This document shows, one piece after another, positions 8,703-17,909 of a DNA stretch of 64,000 bases. The notes under the pieces were generated by a model, which was not told the DNA's origin, searched no databases, and saw only the letters and a program-made list of their open reading frames with translations. A program made the translations under genes and the position numbers. Each line of letters begins with the position of its first letter. Position 1 is the first letter of the stretch. The DNA comes from CAVUEG01 sp963740525. Lineage in GTDB: Bacteria > Actinomycetota > Actinomycetes > Propionibacteriales > Nocardioidaceae. The stretch spans positions 124,001 to 188,000 of the forward strand of contig CAVUEG010000001.1 in NCBI GenBank assembly GCA_963740525.1. The letters run 5' to 3'.

Positions 8703-9659
8703 TCAGCCCTTGCGCTGGGTGATCTGCTCGGTGGCAGCAGGCAGCACGGCGTGCAGGTCACCGACGACCCCGAAGTCGACCAGCTCGAAGATCGGGGCCT
8801 CGTCGTCCTTGTTGACGGCCACGATGGTCTTCGAGGTCTGCATGCCGGCCCGGTGCTGGATCGCGCCGGAGATGCCGTTGGCGACGTACAGCTGGGGCGA
8901 GACCGTCTTGCCGGTCTGACCCACCTGGAACGCGTGCGGCATCCAGCCCGAGTCGACCGCGGCGCGCGAGGCGCCGACGGCCGCGCCGAGGGAGTCGGCG
9001 AACTTCTCGATCGGCTCGAAGTCACCACCGGTGCCACGGCCACCTGAGACCACGATCGCGGCCTCGGTGAGCTCCGGTCGACCGGTCGCCTTCCGCGGCT
9101 CGCTGGCGATGATCTTGGTGCTCTTGGCGGCGTCGGAGATCGACGCCTCGACGGTCTCCTGCGCGGCGGCGCCCTCGGTCTCCTCGGGTGTCGCGGCGTT
9201 CGGCTTGACCGTGATGATCGGCGTGCCCTGGGTGACCTTGGCCTGCACCGTGTAGTTGCCGGCGAAGACGCTCTGCGTCGTCACCGGGCCGTCGTCGCCG
9301 GCCTGGACGTCCACGGCATCGGTGATCAGGCCGGAACCGGTCTTGACGGCCAACCGACCGGCGATCTCCTTGCCCTCGGCGGAGCTGGTGATCAGCACCG
9401 CCCCGGGGCTGGTCTGCTCGACCAGCTGGTGGAGGACCTCGGCCTTGGGGGCGACCAGGTAGCCCTTGATGTTCGCGTCGTCGACGACGTAGACCTTCTC
9501 GGCGCCGTACTTCCTCAGGGAGTCAGCGGCCGACGAGACGTCGGAGCCGATGAACACCGCCGACGGCTCGCCGAGACGGCGGGCGATGGTCAGCAGCTCG
9601 AAGGTCGGCTTGCGGACGTTGCCGTCCACGTGGTCGACGAGGACCAGGATCTCGCTCAT
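8703..9659 (-). CDS. etfA: electron transfer flavoprotein alpha subunit
   Basis: 318 residues. With EtfB it forms the FAD/AMP heterodimer that carries electrons from acyl-CoA dehydrogenases towards the quinone pool. The C-terminal FAD domain shows SGGRG (205-209), GQTGKTVSP (247-255) and SGAIQH (264-269), all classic FAD-contact motifs. It begins 14 bases after the etfB stop, so the pair is one transcript. The length and single-domain pairing fit the housekeeping ETF of beta-oxidation rather than a FixB-type bifurcating form. Confidence 0.95.
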   Translation of the reverse strand: MSEILVLVDHVDGNVRKPTFELLTIARRLGEPSAVFIGSDVSSAADSLRKYGAEKVYVVDDANIKGYLVAPKAEVLHQLVEQTSPGAVLITSSAEGKEIAGRLAVKTGSGLITDAVDVQAGDDGPVTTQSVFAGNYTVQAKVTQGTPIITVKPNAATPEETEGAAAQETVEASISDAAKSTKIIASEPRKATGRPELTEAAIVVSGGRGTGGDFEPIEKFADSLGAAVGASRAAVDSGWMPHAFQVGQTGKTVSPQLYVANGISGAIQHRAGMQTSKTIVAVNKDDEAPIFELVDFGVVGDLHAVLPAATEQITQRKG

Positions 9660-9673
9660 GGCTTGATGGCTCC

Positions 9674-10465
9674 TTAGATGAACTTCTTCGAGGCGAGGAA
9701 CTCGGTGAGCGCCTTGGCGCCGCTACCGTCCTCGTCGGTGACGATCTCGCCGGCGGTACGCGGCGGCCGGGCCTCGGTGTCCTGGACCTCGGTCCAGGCC
9801 GAGGAGAGACCGACGTCGCCGGCGTCCACACCGAGGTCGCTCAGGGACCAGGTGTCGAGAGGCTTCTTCTTCGCGGCCATGATGCCCTTGAAGGACGGGT
9901 AGCGGGCCTCACCGGACTGGTCGGTGACACTCAGCACGAGCGGTGCCTTGCCCTCGATGACCTCGGTGGCGGTGTCGCCGTCGCGCTTGGCGCGGAAGAC
10001 GCCACCCTGGGCCTCGACGACCGAGGCGAACGTGACCTGGGGCAGTCCGAGGCGCTCCGCGACCATGGCGGGTACGACGCTCATGCCGGCGTCGGTGGAC
10101 GCCATGCCGCACATGACGACGTCGACGTCACCGATCTTCTCGATGGCCTTGGCCAGCACCAGCGACGTCGCCAGGGCATCCGACCCGGCGATGGCGTCAT
10201 CGACGACGTGGACACCCTTGTCGGCGCCCATCTGCAGCGCCTTGCGGATCGCGTCGACCGCGGCCTCGGGGCCCACACAGAGCGCCGTGACCACCGACTC
10301 CTCGTCGGCGCCCTTCTCCTTCAGCTGGAGGGCCTGCTCCACGCCGTACTCGTCCAGCTCGGACAGCAGTCCGTCCACGCCGACCCGGTCGACGGTGTTG
10401 TCGGACTCGAAATGACGGTCTCCCGTTGCATCGGGGACATATTTCACACAGACGACAATGTTCAT
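9674..10465 (-). CDS. etfB: electron transfer flavoprotein beta subunit
   Basis: 263 residues, the usual length. It begins MNIVVCVKYVPD and contains the AMP-binding-type stretch DVDVVMCGMASTDA and the LGLPQVTFAS segment. The signature recognised by acyl-CoA dehydrogenases in EtfB proteins is expected near SFKGIMAAKKKPL, which is present around residue 195. It is the first gene of etfBA. A TTACC-containing dyad lies about 49 bases upstream. Confidence 0.95.
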   Translation of the reverse strand: MNIVVCVKYVPDATGDRHFESDNTVDRVGVDGLLSELDEYGVEQALQLKEKGADEESVVTALCVGPEAAVDAIRKALQMGADKGVHVVDDAIAGSDALATSLVLAKAIEKIGDVDVVMCGMASTDAGMSVVPAMVAERLGLPQVTFASVVEAQGGVFRAKRDGDTATEVIEGKAPLVLSVTDQSGEARYPSFKGIMAAKKKPLDTWSLSDLGVDAGDVGLSSAWTEVQDTEARPPRTAGEIVTDEDGSGAKALTEFLASKKFI

Positions 10466-10513
10466 GAGTGGTTGGCCCGGGGGCCCCTCCTGTGCAGTCG
10501 ATTTGAACTGAGG

Positions 10514-10527
10514 TTACCCGTGCGTAG
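10514..10527 (-). promoter_or_regulatory. candidate TTACC-N4-GGTAA-type site upstream of etfBA
   Basis: The + strand reads TTACCCGTGCGTAG: the left half-site is perfect and the right half has two mismatches. Similar sites precede ccr, the 3-hydroxyacyl-CoA dehydrogenase gene and ecm in this window. On its own this copy is weak. Confidence 0.3.
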
Positions 10528-10570
10528 CCTGCCGGGAAACCGCACCGTGGGTGGAGTCAGTCACACGCGG

Positions 10571-10999
10571 TCAGGGACGGACCAGGCGGTCGATGATCTT
10601 GCCCACGACGAGGTAGGCGACCGCCGCGATCCCCCAGTTGACCAGGGCTGCCTTCACCGACGCGTCGCCACCGGAGAACGTGAAGATCCCGTTCTCCCGG
10701 CTGAAGACACCCAGGTCGAGCCGGTCGGCGGTGCTGAGGAAGAACGTGACGATCTCGTTGTCCTGGTTGGCCTTCAGCGCCACGAGGAGAGCGCCCAGGG
10801 CGAGCGCCAGCGCGCAGATCACGGCAGCCAGCCAGGCGAGCCCGGCCACGCGGGTGCGAAACGCCTTGACCCGCTCCGCCGTCGACGGACGTGACGTCTT
10901 GTCGGCCCTGTCCGGCTGAGCCTTGCGGCGCAGCCGACGTCCACCCTGGTCGGTCGCGGCGTCGCCCCCGGCGTCGTCCTTCTTCTCCGGCTCGCTCAC
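10571..10999 (-). CDS. small membrane protein of unknown function
   Basis: 142 residues from GTG 10999 with GGAGAG upstream. The first 40 residues are charged and low in complexity. Two strong transmembrane segments follow, at about 52-75 (LAWLAAVICALALALGALLV) and 118-136 (VNWGIAAVAYLVVGKIID). The loop between them (about 45 residues) is polar and probably extracytoplasmic. It lies 70 bases downstream of the enoyl-CoA hydratase on the same strand, with etfBA further downstream. I do not recognise a named family. Confidence 0.7.
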   Translation of the reverse strand: MSEPEKKDDAGGDAATDQGGRRLRRKAQPDRADKTSRPSTAERVKAFRTRVAGLAWLAAVICALALALGALLVALKANQDNEIVTFFLSTADRLDLGVFSRENGIFTFSGGDASVKAALVNWGIAAVAYLVVGKIIDRLVRP

Positions 11000-11069
11000 G
11001 ATCTCTCCTTCGTTGCCAGTTGCCGCCCCGGCCGCACCCTAGTCGACCAGGAGTGGGGGCCGCCCGGGG

Positions 11070-11849
11070 CTACCGCCCTGTGAACCGGGCCTTGCCGGGC
11101 CCGTTCTCGACGAACGATCCCATCCCGATCCCGCGGTCCTCGGTCGCGAACAACGCCGCGAACTGCTGGCGCTCGATCTCCAGGCCGGTCTCGAGGTCCG
11201 TCTCCAGCCCCCGGTCGATCGACTCCTTGGCCGCGCGGAGCGCCAGTGCGGCAGCCCCCGAGAACTGCGACGCCCACGCCACTGCCTCCTCGTACACAGA
11301 GGCAGCGGGGACGACCTTGTCCACCAGGCCGATCGCGAGCGCCTCCTCGGCCTTGACGAACCGGCCGCTGAAGATCAGCTCCTTGGCCCGGCTCGGGCCC
11401 ACGAGTCGGGTGAGTCGCTGGGTCCCGCCCGCGCCGGGGATGATGCCGAGCAGGATCTCCGGCTGCCCCAGCGTGGCGTCGTCGGCAGCGATCCTGAGGT
11501 CGGCGCACAGAGCCAGCTCGCAGCCCCCGCCGAGGGCGTAGCCGGTCACCGCCGCGACCACGGGCTTCGGGATCCTGGCCACTGCCGAGAAGGAGCTCTG
11601 CAGGCCGCCCGAGCGCTTGACCATGTCCGCGTACGACATCTCGGCCATCTCCTTGACGTCGGCTCCCGCCGCGAAGACCCGCTCCCCGCCGTACACCACG
11701 ACGGCGCGTACGTCGTCCCGCTCGCTCGCCTCCGAGGCTGCGGCTCGGATCTCCTCCTGCATCTGCACGTTGAGCGCGTTCATCTTCGGACGGTCGAGCC
11801 GGATCGTGCCGACGCCGTCGCTGACTTCCAGGCGTACGAGCTCGCCCAT
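11070..11849 (-). CDS. enoyl-CoA hydratase/isomerase family protein (crotonase)
   Basis: 259 residues. It hydrates trans-2-enoyl-CoA to 3-hydroxyacyl-CoA. The oxyanion-hole segments AGADVKEM (61-68) and GYALGGGCE (103-111) are present, and both catalytic glutamates are conserved at Glu111 and Glu131. ATG 11849 is chosen because AGGAGG stands four bases before it and the product then begins as crotonases do; longer frames upstream run into glgX on the other strand. It is a candidate for interconverting crotonyl-CoA and 3-hydroxybutyryl-CoA in the pathway encoded further along. Confidence 0.92.
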   Translation of the reverse strand: MGELVRLEVSDGVGTIRLDRPKMNALNVQMQEEIRAAASEASERDDVRAVVVYGGERVFAAGADVKEMAEMSYADMVKRSGGLQSSFSAVARIPKPVVAAVTGYALGGGCELALCADLRIAADDATLGQPEILLGIIPGAGGTQRLTRLVGPSRAKELIFSGRFVKAEEALAIGLVDKVVPAASVYEEAVAWASQFSGAAALALRAAKESIDRGLETDLETGLEIERQQFAALFATEDRGIGMGSFVENGPGKARFTGR

Positions 11850-12003
11850 GGCTCCTCCTCGTGATCGGTCGGGTCGCTGCTCCGGACCGTTGTCCGGGCC
11901 AGCCAGGGTGGTCACGGTTTGGGAACCGCGGGGCCACCGGCGCAGCCTATCGACCACAATGGGGCCCGTGACTCCGGGACAGTGGACGGCAGAGGGCGAG
12001 CGG

Positions 12004-14146
12004 ATGCCCGTCTGGCCAGGGCAGAACTGGCCCCTCGGCGCCACCTGGTCGCCAGAGGCGACGAACTTCGCGGTCTGGGCGCCGGAGGCGACGTCGCTGG
12101 CCGTGTGCCTCTTCGACGACGATGGGGTCGAGACCCGCCACCAGCTCACGGAGCACTCCCTGGGCATCTGGCACGGAGCGATCCCCGACATCCCGGCCGG
12201 ACAGGTCTACGGGTTCCGCGCCGACGGCCCGTGGGCGCCCGAACAGGGGCTGCGCTTCAACGTCGACAAGCTGCTGCTCGACCCCTACGCCCGGGCGGTG
12301 ACCGGTGCCGTCGACCCGCAACCGGCGATGTTCGGCTACGTGAAGCCGGCGACGCCGGGCAAGCCGCAGGTGCGCAGCACGGAGGACTCCGCGCCGTACG
12401 CCGCGAAGTGTGTGGTCGTGGCCGACGAGGAGTTCGACTGGGGCGACGACCGGCCGCCGCGGCACCGGTGGCGGGACTCCGCGCTCTACGAGCTGCACGT
12501 GAAGGGCTTCACGGCCCTGCACAACGAGATCCCAGAGGACCTGCGCGGCACGTACGCCGGTCTCGGCACTCCCACGATCACCCGCTACCTCAACGACCTG
12601 GGCGTCACCGCCGTCGAGCTGCTGCCCGTGCACCAGTTCGTCTCCGAGCCGGAACTCGCGGCCCGCGGTCTGACCAACTACTGGGGCTACAACTCGATCG
12701 GCTACTTCGCGCCGCACAACGCCTACAGCTCGGCAGGCGACCGGGGACAGCAGGTCGCGGAGTTCAAGCAGATGGTCAAGAACTTCCACGCGGCCGGGAT
12801 CGAGGTGATCCTCGACGTCGTCTACAACCACACCGCCGAGGCCGGCCCGACCGGACCGACCCTGTCCTTCCGAGGGCTCGACGACCGGGTTACTACCGCC
12901 GGATGGACCCCACCGAGCTCCTCGACGACTCCGAGGAGGAGCCCGAGGACACCTACTGGGACGTCACCGGGTGCGGCAACACCGTCGCTGCAGAGAAGCC
13001 CCAGGCGCTGCGGCTGATCCTCGACTCACTGCGGTACTGGGTCACCGAGATGCACGTCGACGGGTTCCGCTTCGACCTGATGTCGGCGCTGACCCGCACG
13101 GGCTACGACGTCGACATGGGCGGGCACCTGCTGACGACCATCGGCCAGGACCCGGTGCTGCGCCACGTCAAGCTGATCGCCGAGCCCTGGGACGCCTCGA
13201 TGGACGGCTACCGCGTGGGCGAGTTCCCCCGCCGTGGGTGGAGTGGAACGACCAGTACCGCGACACGATGCGGGACTTCTGGCGGGGTCACTCCGACGGC
13301 GTCCGGACCGTCGCGACCCGTCTGGCCGGCTCGTCCGACCTGTACGCCGACGACGGCAGGTCGCCGTACGCCTCGGTGAACTTCGTGACCGCCCACGACG
13401 GCTTCACGCTGCGCGACCTGGTGTCGTACCACGAGAAGCACAACGAGGCGAACGGCGAGGACAACCGCGACGGGACCGACAACAACCGCTCGTGGAACTG
13501 CGGAGTCGAGGGTGAGACCGACGACGCCGACGTGCTCGCGCTGAGGCAGCGGCAGGCCGCGAACCTGATGGTGTCGCTGTGCATGTCGAACGGCGTGCCC
13601 ATGATCACCGCGGGCGACGAGCGCGGGCGCACCCAGCGCGGCAACAACAACGCGTACTGCCAGGACAACGAGACCTCATGGGTGGACTGGCGGCCCGACG
13701 ACGCCTGGCTGGACCTGTACCACCTGACGAAGACCGCGCTGCGGCTGCGACGCGATCACCCGGCCCTGCGTCAGCGGCACTGGTTCGAGGGGCGTCCGAC
13801 GATCCTCGGCGGTCCCAAGGACGTGGCGTGGATCCATCCCGACGGACACGAGATGACCCCGGAGGAGTGGCACGACACCCATCTCCGGGTGATCGGGATG
13901 TTCGTCTCCGGTGACCCCCTGCGCTCCCCCGGGCCCTACGGCGAGCAGCAACGGGACAACTCGTTCCTGATGTGGTTCAACGCTGGGGCGGAGCCGGTCA
14001 AGGTGCGCCTGCCGGAGAACGCCTGGGTGCAGCAGGGAGTCGTGGTGCTCTCCACCGACGAGGAGAACCCGACCGGCGCCACGGTCCGCGCCGGCGAGGC
14101 GATCACCCTGCGCGACCGCTCCGTGCTCGTCATCCAGCAAGCCTGA
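12004..14146 (+). CDS. glgX: glycogen debranching enzyme GlgX (two frameshifts as sequenced)
   Basis: Joined across frames it gives about 714 residues of a GH13 isoamylase-type debranching enzyme that removes alpha-1,6 branches. The N-terminus MPVWPGQNWPLGATW matches the family start; ATG 11959 and GTG 11968 are in-frame alternatives. The barrel shows VILDVVYNHTAE, MHVDGFRFDLM with the Asp nucleophile, LIAEPWD with the acid/base Glu, and FVTAHDGFTL. Two one-base losses break it: a G in the G run near 12890 and a C in the C run near 13225. Restoring one base at each rejoins perfect protein, which points to sequence error. Confidence 0.9.
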
Positions 14147-14157
14147 CCCCCCACCCG

Positions 14158-14236
14158 CTGACGCGGCGCATCTTGCCCCCGAATTTGCGCTGACGCGGCG
14201 CATCTTGCCCGCGAGAACGCGGTGATGCGGCGCTAG
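14158..14236 (-). repeat. 32-bp repeat array, left copy (two full units and one partial)
   Basis: Units at 14158-14189 and 14190-14221 share the core TGACGCGGCGCATCTTGCC. A partial, diverged unit (14222-14236) contains the stop codon of the kinase-like gene. The array is the reverse complement of the array at 15059-15175, so the two bracket that gene as inverted repeats. The core inner 13 bases are a near-palindrome (GAtGCG-c-CGCgTC on the other strand). Confidence 0.85.
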
Positions 14237-15042
14237 TCGGCACCGCGCCACGCCGTCACGAAGTCCGCGACCCCCGCCGGACGGGCCTCCGGGTCGGGTC
14301 GGGTCGCCCGGCGCAGCACGGCCAGCTGAGCCGGCCCACCTCTCCACGTCGTCTCGTCACCACCAGGTAGACAGAGAAGCTGGCAAGCCGCTCGGGCCAA
14401 CGTGAACACCGTGGTGCGCTCGTCGATGTGAGACCCGCGCACCCACTCCTCGGGTGCCATGAACCTGCTCGAGCCGTACTGACGATCCAGACCGAGCGTG
14501 TACGGCGGCGCGTACAGATCGAGGTCGACAAGCCACATCCGCCGGTCCGCGAAGTCGTAGATCAGGCACCCGTCGTAGAAGTCGACCGCCACGAGTCCCG
14601 CCGCGGCGACGGCCAGGTGAGCGTCGAGGATTTCGTCGTACGCGGCGAGGACCTCCTCGACGGGCAGCGCCCGGAACCTGTTCAGCGAAGAGCCCGGGTC
14701 GTCGTACGGCAGGGAGCCGGGCGCGAACGGGTCGTTGAGAATCGCGCCATCGACCCACGGAGTCACGATCGCCTGTCCCGGCTCGCGCTCGCCGTCAAGG
14801 TCGAACCTGCCGATGACGGGCACGATCGCCCGGTGTCGCACGCGGCGATGGACGGCCCACGCCGCGTCGAGCTGGGCCACGTCGGCGCCGTACGCCGCCT
14901 TGACGAACCACCGCTCGTCTCCGACGCGGACGCCGTACGACGTGCACCCGGAGTCGTGGCCCTCGATCGTGACGAACCGGTGACCCACGGCGTCGAGCCA
15001 CTGCGGCAGACCGACCGCGGAGCTCGGCAGGTCCAGGGTCAT
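14233..15042 (-). CDS. protein-kinase-like protein
   Basis: 269 residues with the eukaryotic-type kinase fold. The ATP lysine would be Lys48 (WFVK), the catalytic loop VDFYDGC (153-159) with Asp154, the metal-binding DLD at 173-175 in place of DFG, and an activation-loop end SSRFMAPEEW (192-200) that matches the APE motif. The glycine-rich loop is poor (EGHDSGCTSYGV), so activity is plausible but not certain. There is no transmembrane or PASTA region, so it should be cytosolic. It lies between glgX and glgP, with 32-bp repeats on both sides; its stop codon lies in one unit. Confidence 0.75.
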   Translation of the reverse strand: MTLDLPSSAVGLPQWLDAVGHRFVTIEGHDSGCTSYGVRVGDERWFVKAAYGADVAQLDAAWAVHRRVRHRAIVPVIGRFDLDGEREPGQAIVTPWVDGAILNDPFAPGSLPYDDPGSSLNRFRALPVEEVLAAYDEILDAHLAVAAAGLVAVDFYDGCLIYDFADRRMWLVDLDLYAPPYTLGLDRQYGSSRFMAPEEWVRGSHIDERTTVFTLARAACQLLCLPGGDETTWRGGPAQLAVLRRATRPDPEARPAGVADFVTAWRGAD

Positions 15043-15058
15043 GGTGCGGGACCCTAGC

Positions 15059-15175
15059 GGGGCAAGATGCGCCGCGTCACCGCAATTCCGGAGCCAAGAT
15101 GCGCCGCGTCAGCGCGATTCCGGGGGCAAGATGCGCCGCGTCACCGCAATTCCGGGGGCAAGATGCGCCGCGTCA
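15059..15175 (+). repeat. 32-bp repeat array, right copy (three full units and one truncated)
   Basis: Units at 15059-15090, 15091-15122 and 15123-15154, plus a truncated 15155-15175. The consensus begins GGGGCAAGATGCGCCGCGTC and continues with ACCGCAATTCCG. The last unit contains the TGA stop of glgP (15173-15175), and the first starts 16 bases upstream of the kinase-like gene. The array is inverted relative to the one at 14158-14236. Confidence 0.9.
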
Positions 15176-17755
15176 GGCGGTGGTCACCTTGCCGAGCTCG
15201 GCGGAGGAGGCGAGCATCGGGTGCTTGGGCAGGACGCGCACGGTGTACCCGAACGGACCGGTGCGGTCCAGGTCCATCGTGCCGTCGAACCGGTGCCGAC
15301 CGCCTTCGTAGGTCTCGGTCAGCCGCAGCGACTGCGTGCGTACGTCGGTCAGGTCGTCCTCGTGCTTGACCCGCCCGTGCGCCACCTGCACGTCGACGTC
15401 GTCAGGTGTCAGGTCGCCCAGTGAGACGTAAGCCTGCACCTCGAGCTGCGAGCCGACCGCGGGGATCTCCCCCGTGCCGGACGAGTCGACGTGGTCCACG
15501 CGGACGCCGGCCCAGGCCTCGTTGACCCGCGCCTTCCACTGCGCCAGCGATGCCGCTCCGGCGAAGTCGTCGTTCAGGGCCCGCGCGGTGACGGCGGCCG
15601 GCGCGTAGAGGCGCTCGACGTATTCACGCACCATCCGGGTGGCGAGCACCTTCGGCCCGAGCGACTTCATGGTGTGTCGCACCATCTCGATCCAGCGCAC
15701 CGGCACCCCGGTCGCGTCGTGGTCGTAGAAGCGCGGAGCCACGTCGTTCTCGAGCAGGTCGTAGAGCGCGGTCGCCTCGAGGTCGTCACGGCGGTCGGGG
15801 TCCTCGACGCCGTCGGCGGACGGGATCGCCCAGCCGTTGTCGCCGTCGTACCACTCGTCCCACCAACCGTCGAGGATCGAGAGGTTCAGCCCGCCGTTGA
15901 GCGCCGCCTTCATGCCGGAGGTGCCACACGCCTCGTAGGGGCGCAGCGGGTTGTTCAGCCAGACGTCGCACCCGGGGTAGAGGGGCTGCGCCATGGAGAT
16001 GTCGTAGTTCGGCAGGAAGACGATGCGGTGCCGGACCTCGGGGTCGTCGGCGAAGCGGACGATCTCCTGGATCAGCGCCTTGCCGCCGTCGTCGGCCGGG
16101 TGGCTCTTGCCCGCGATCACGAGCTGGATCGGCCGCTCGGGGTGCAGCAGCAGTCGCTTGAGCCGCTCGGGGTCGCGCAGCATCAGCGTCAACCGCTTGT
16201 ACGACGGCACCCGCCGCGCGAAGCCGATCGTGAGCACATCTGCGTCCAGGGCGGAGTCGATCCACCCGAGCTCTGCCGAGGCAGCACCGCGCTCCTTCCA
16301 CGACTTCGCGAGCCGCTTGCGGGCATCGGCGACGAGTCGGGCGCGCAGGTCGCGCTTGACGGACCAGATCTGCTCGGAGGGAACCTCGTCGACCATGTCC
16401 CACACCTGCGGGTCCGTGTCGGTGTCGCCGCCGAGCTTCTCGGCGAGCTCGAAGATCTCGCGAGCCACCCACGTCGGCGCGTGCACGCCGTTGGTGATCG
16501 AGGTGATCGGGACCTCGACCTCGTCGAAGGCCGACCACAGTCCACGGAACATCCCGCGGCTGACCTGGCCGTGGAGCAGCGAGACGCCGTTCGCGCGCTG
16601 CGCCAGCCGGAAGCCCATCACAGCCATGTTGAAGACACCGGGGTCGCCGCCCTCGTAGTCCTCCGCGCCGAGCGCCAGCGCCCGGTCAGCGGGTACGCCG
16701 GGCACCGGGCTGTCGCCGCCGCCGAAGTACTGCGTCATCAGCTCGATCGGGAAGCGGTCGATCCCTGCCGGCACCGGGGTGTGCGTGGTGAAGACCGTGC
16801 CGGCTCGGTTGACCTCGAGCGCGGTGTCGAAGTCGAGGCGCGGGCCGTCCTCGCTCTGGGTCAGCTGGCGGATCCGCTCCAGTCCCAGGAAGCCGGCGTG
16901 GCCCTCGTTGGTGTGGAAGACCTCGGGCTCGGGCGTACCGGTGATGCGGGCGTAGACGCCGAGCGCGCGCACGCCGCCGATGCCGAGCAGGATCTCCTGA
17001 CGGAGCCGGTGCTCGGTCGTGCCGCCGTACAGCCGGTCGGTCACCTCACGCAGGTCGCCGGGGTTCTCCTCGAGGTCGGAGTCGAGCAGCAGCAGCGGGA
17101 CCCGGCCCACCTGTGCCACCCAGATCCGGGCGAGGAGCTCCTGGCCCTCCGGCAGCGAGATGCGCACTCGCGCCTGCTCGCCGTCCTCCTCGAGCAGCAC
17201 CGTGATCGGCAGCCCGTCGGGGTCGAGGACGGGGTACCGCTCCTGCTGCCAGCCCTCGGAGGAGAGCGACTGCCGGAAGTAGCCGTGCCGGTAGAGCAGA
17301 CCCACACCGACGATCGGCACGCCGAGGTCGCTGGCCGTCTTCAGGTGGTCACCGGCGAGGATGCCTAGACCGCCGGAGTACTGCGGCAGCACCGACGTGA
17401 TCCCGAACTCGGGCGAGAAGTAGCCGATCGCGGCCGGGAGCACGGCGCCCGACTGCTCCTGCTGCTGGAACCACCGCGGGCCTTCGAGGTACTGGCTCAG
17501 GTCGGCGTCGGCGACCTCGAGCATCCGCAGGAACGCCGAGTCCTCCGCCAGGTCCGCGAGCCGCTCCTGGCTCACTGCGCCGAGCAGGCGGGTCGGGTCG
17601 TGACCGGTGGACTCCCACAGCTCGGCGTCGATGGCCTCGAAGACATCCTGCGTCTCCGGGTGCCAGGACCAGCGCAGGTTGTCGACCAACCGCATGAGGG
17701 GGGCCAGGGGCTCCGGGAGGACGGGCTGAACGGTGAATCGTCTGATGGCTCGCAC
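15173..17755 (-). CDS. glgP: alpha-glucan (glycogen/maltodextrin) phosphorylase
   Basis: 860 residues, GT35 family, of the actinobacterial type with an extra N-terminal domain (about residues 1-110). It releases glucose 1-phosphate (or maltose-derived sugar phosphate chemistry in related pathways) from alpha-1,4-glucan. The PLP-site region EACGTSGMKAALNGG lies near residue 615. The N-terminal HTNEGHAGF and SPEFGI segments are also diagnostic. It begins with GTG at 17755. It is convergent with glgX across the kinase-like gene, and its stop codon is inside a 32-bp repeat. Confidence 0.93.
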   Translation of the reverse strand: MRAIRRFTVQPVLPEPLAPLMRLVDNLRWSWHPETQDVFEAIDAELWESTGHDPTRLLGAVSQERLADLAEDSAFLRMLEVADADLSQYLEGPRWFQQQEQSGAVLPAAIGYFSPEFGITSVLPQYSGGLGILAGDHLKTASDLGVPIVGVGLLYRHGYFRQSLSSEGWQQERYPVLDPDGLPITVLLEEDGEQARVRISLPEGQELLARIWVAQVGRVPLLLLDSDLEENPGDLREVTDRLYGGTTEHRLRQEILLGIGGVRALGVYARITGTPEPEVFHTNEGHAGFLGLERIRQLTQSEDGPRLDFDTALEVNRAGTVFTTHTPVPAGIDRFPIELMTQYFGGGDSPVPGVPADRALALGAEDYEGGDPGVFNMAVMGFRLAQRANGVSLLHGQVSRGMFRGLWSAFDEVEVPITSITNGVHAPTWVAREIFELAEKLGGDTDTDPQVWDMVDEVPSEQIWSVKRDLRARLVADARKRLAKSWKERGAASAELGWIDSALDADVLTIGFARRVPSYKRLTLMLRDPERLKRLLLHPERPIQLVIAGKSHPADDGGKALIQEIVRFADDPEVRHRIVFLPNYDISMAQPLYPGCDVWLNNPLRPYEACGTSGMKAALNGGLNLSILDGWWDEWYDGDNGWAIPSADGVEDPDRRDDLEATALYDLLENDVAPRFYDHDATGVPVRWIEMVRHTMKSLGPKVLATRMVREYVERLYAPAAVTARALNDDFAGAASLAQWKARVNEAWAGVRVDHVDSSGTGEIPAVGSQLEVQAYVSLGDLTPDDVDVQVAHGRVKHEDDLTDVRTQSLRLTETYEGGRHRFDGTMDLDRTGPFGYTVRVLPKHPMLASSAELGKVTTA

Positions 17756-17909
17756 CCGAAGAAGGTACCGAATGGATCGTTCAAATGAAACTGCCCCGGC
17801 GGGGAACCGTAACGAAACCGGACATGTCGACGTTGGAGAGGGACGCGGACATCCCGCTCGTCAGCCCGCGGCCCGGACCTGGGCCGATCGGCAATCTCGG
17901 AGGCCCTTG

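Noticed and set aside
14158..15175. CRISPR array
   Set aside because: The 32-bp units abut each other with no variable spacers, are in two opposite arrays around a gene, and no cas genes are present.
15491..17368. Open frame of 625 codons on the + strand opposite glgP
   Set aside because: It mirrors the coding strand of glgP in a GC-rich genome, has no recognisable domain, and is rich in Val, Asp, His and Arg as antisense frames are.
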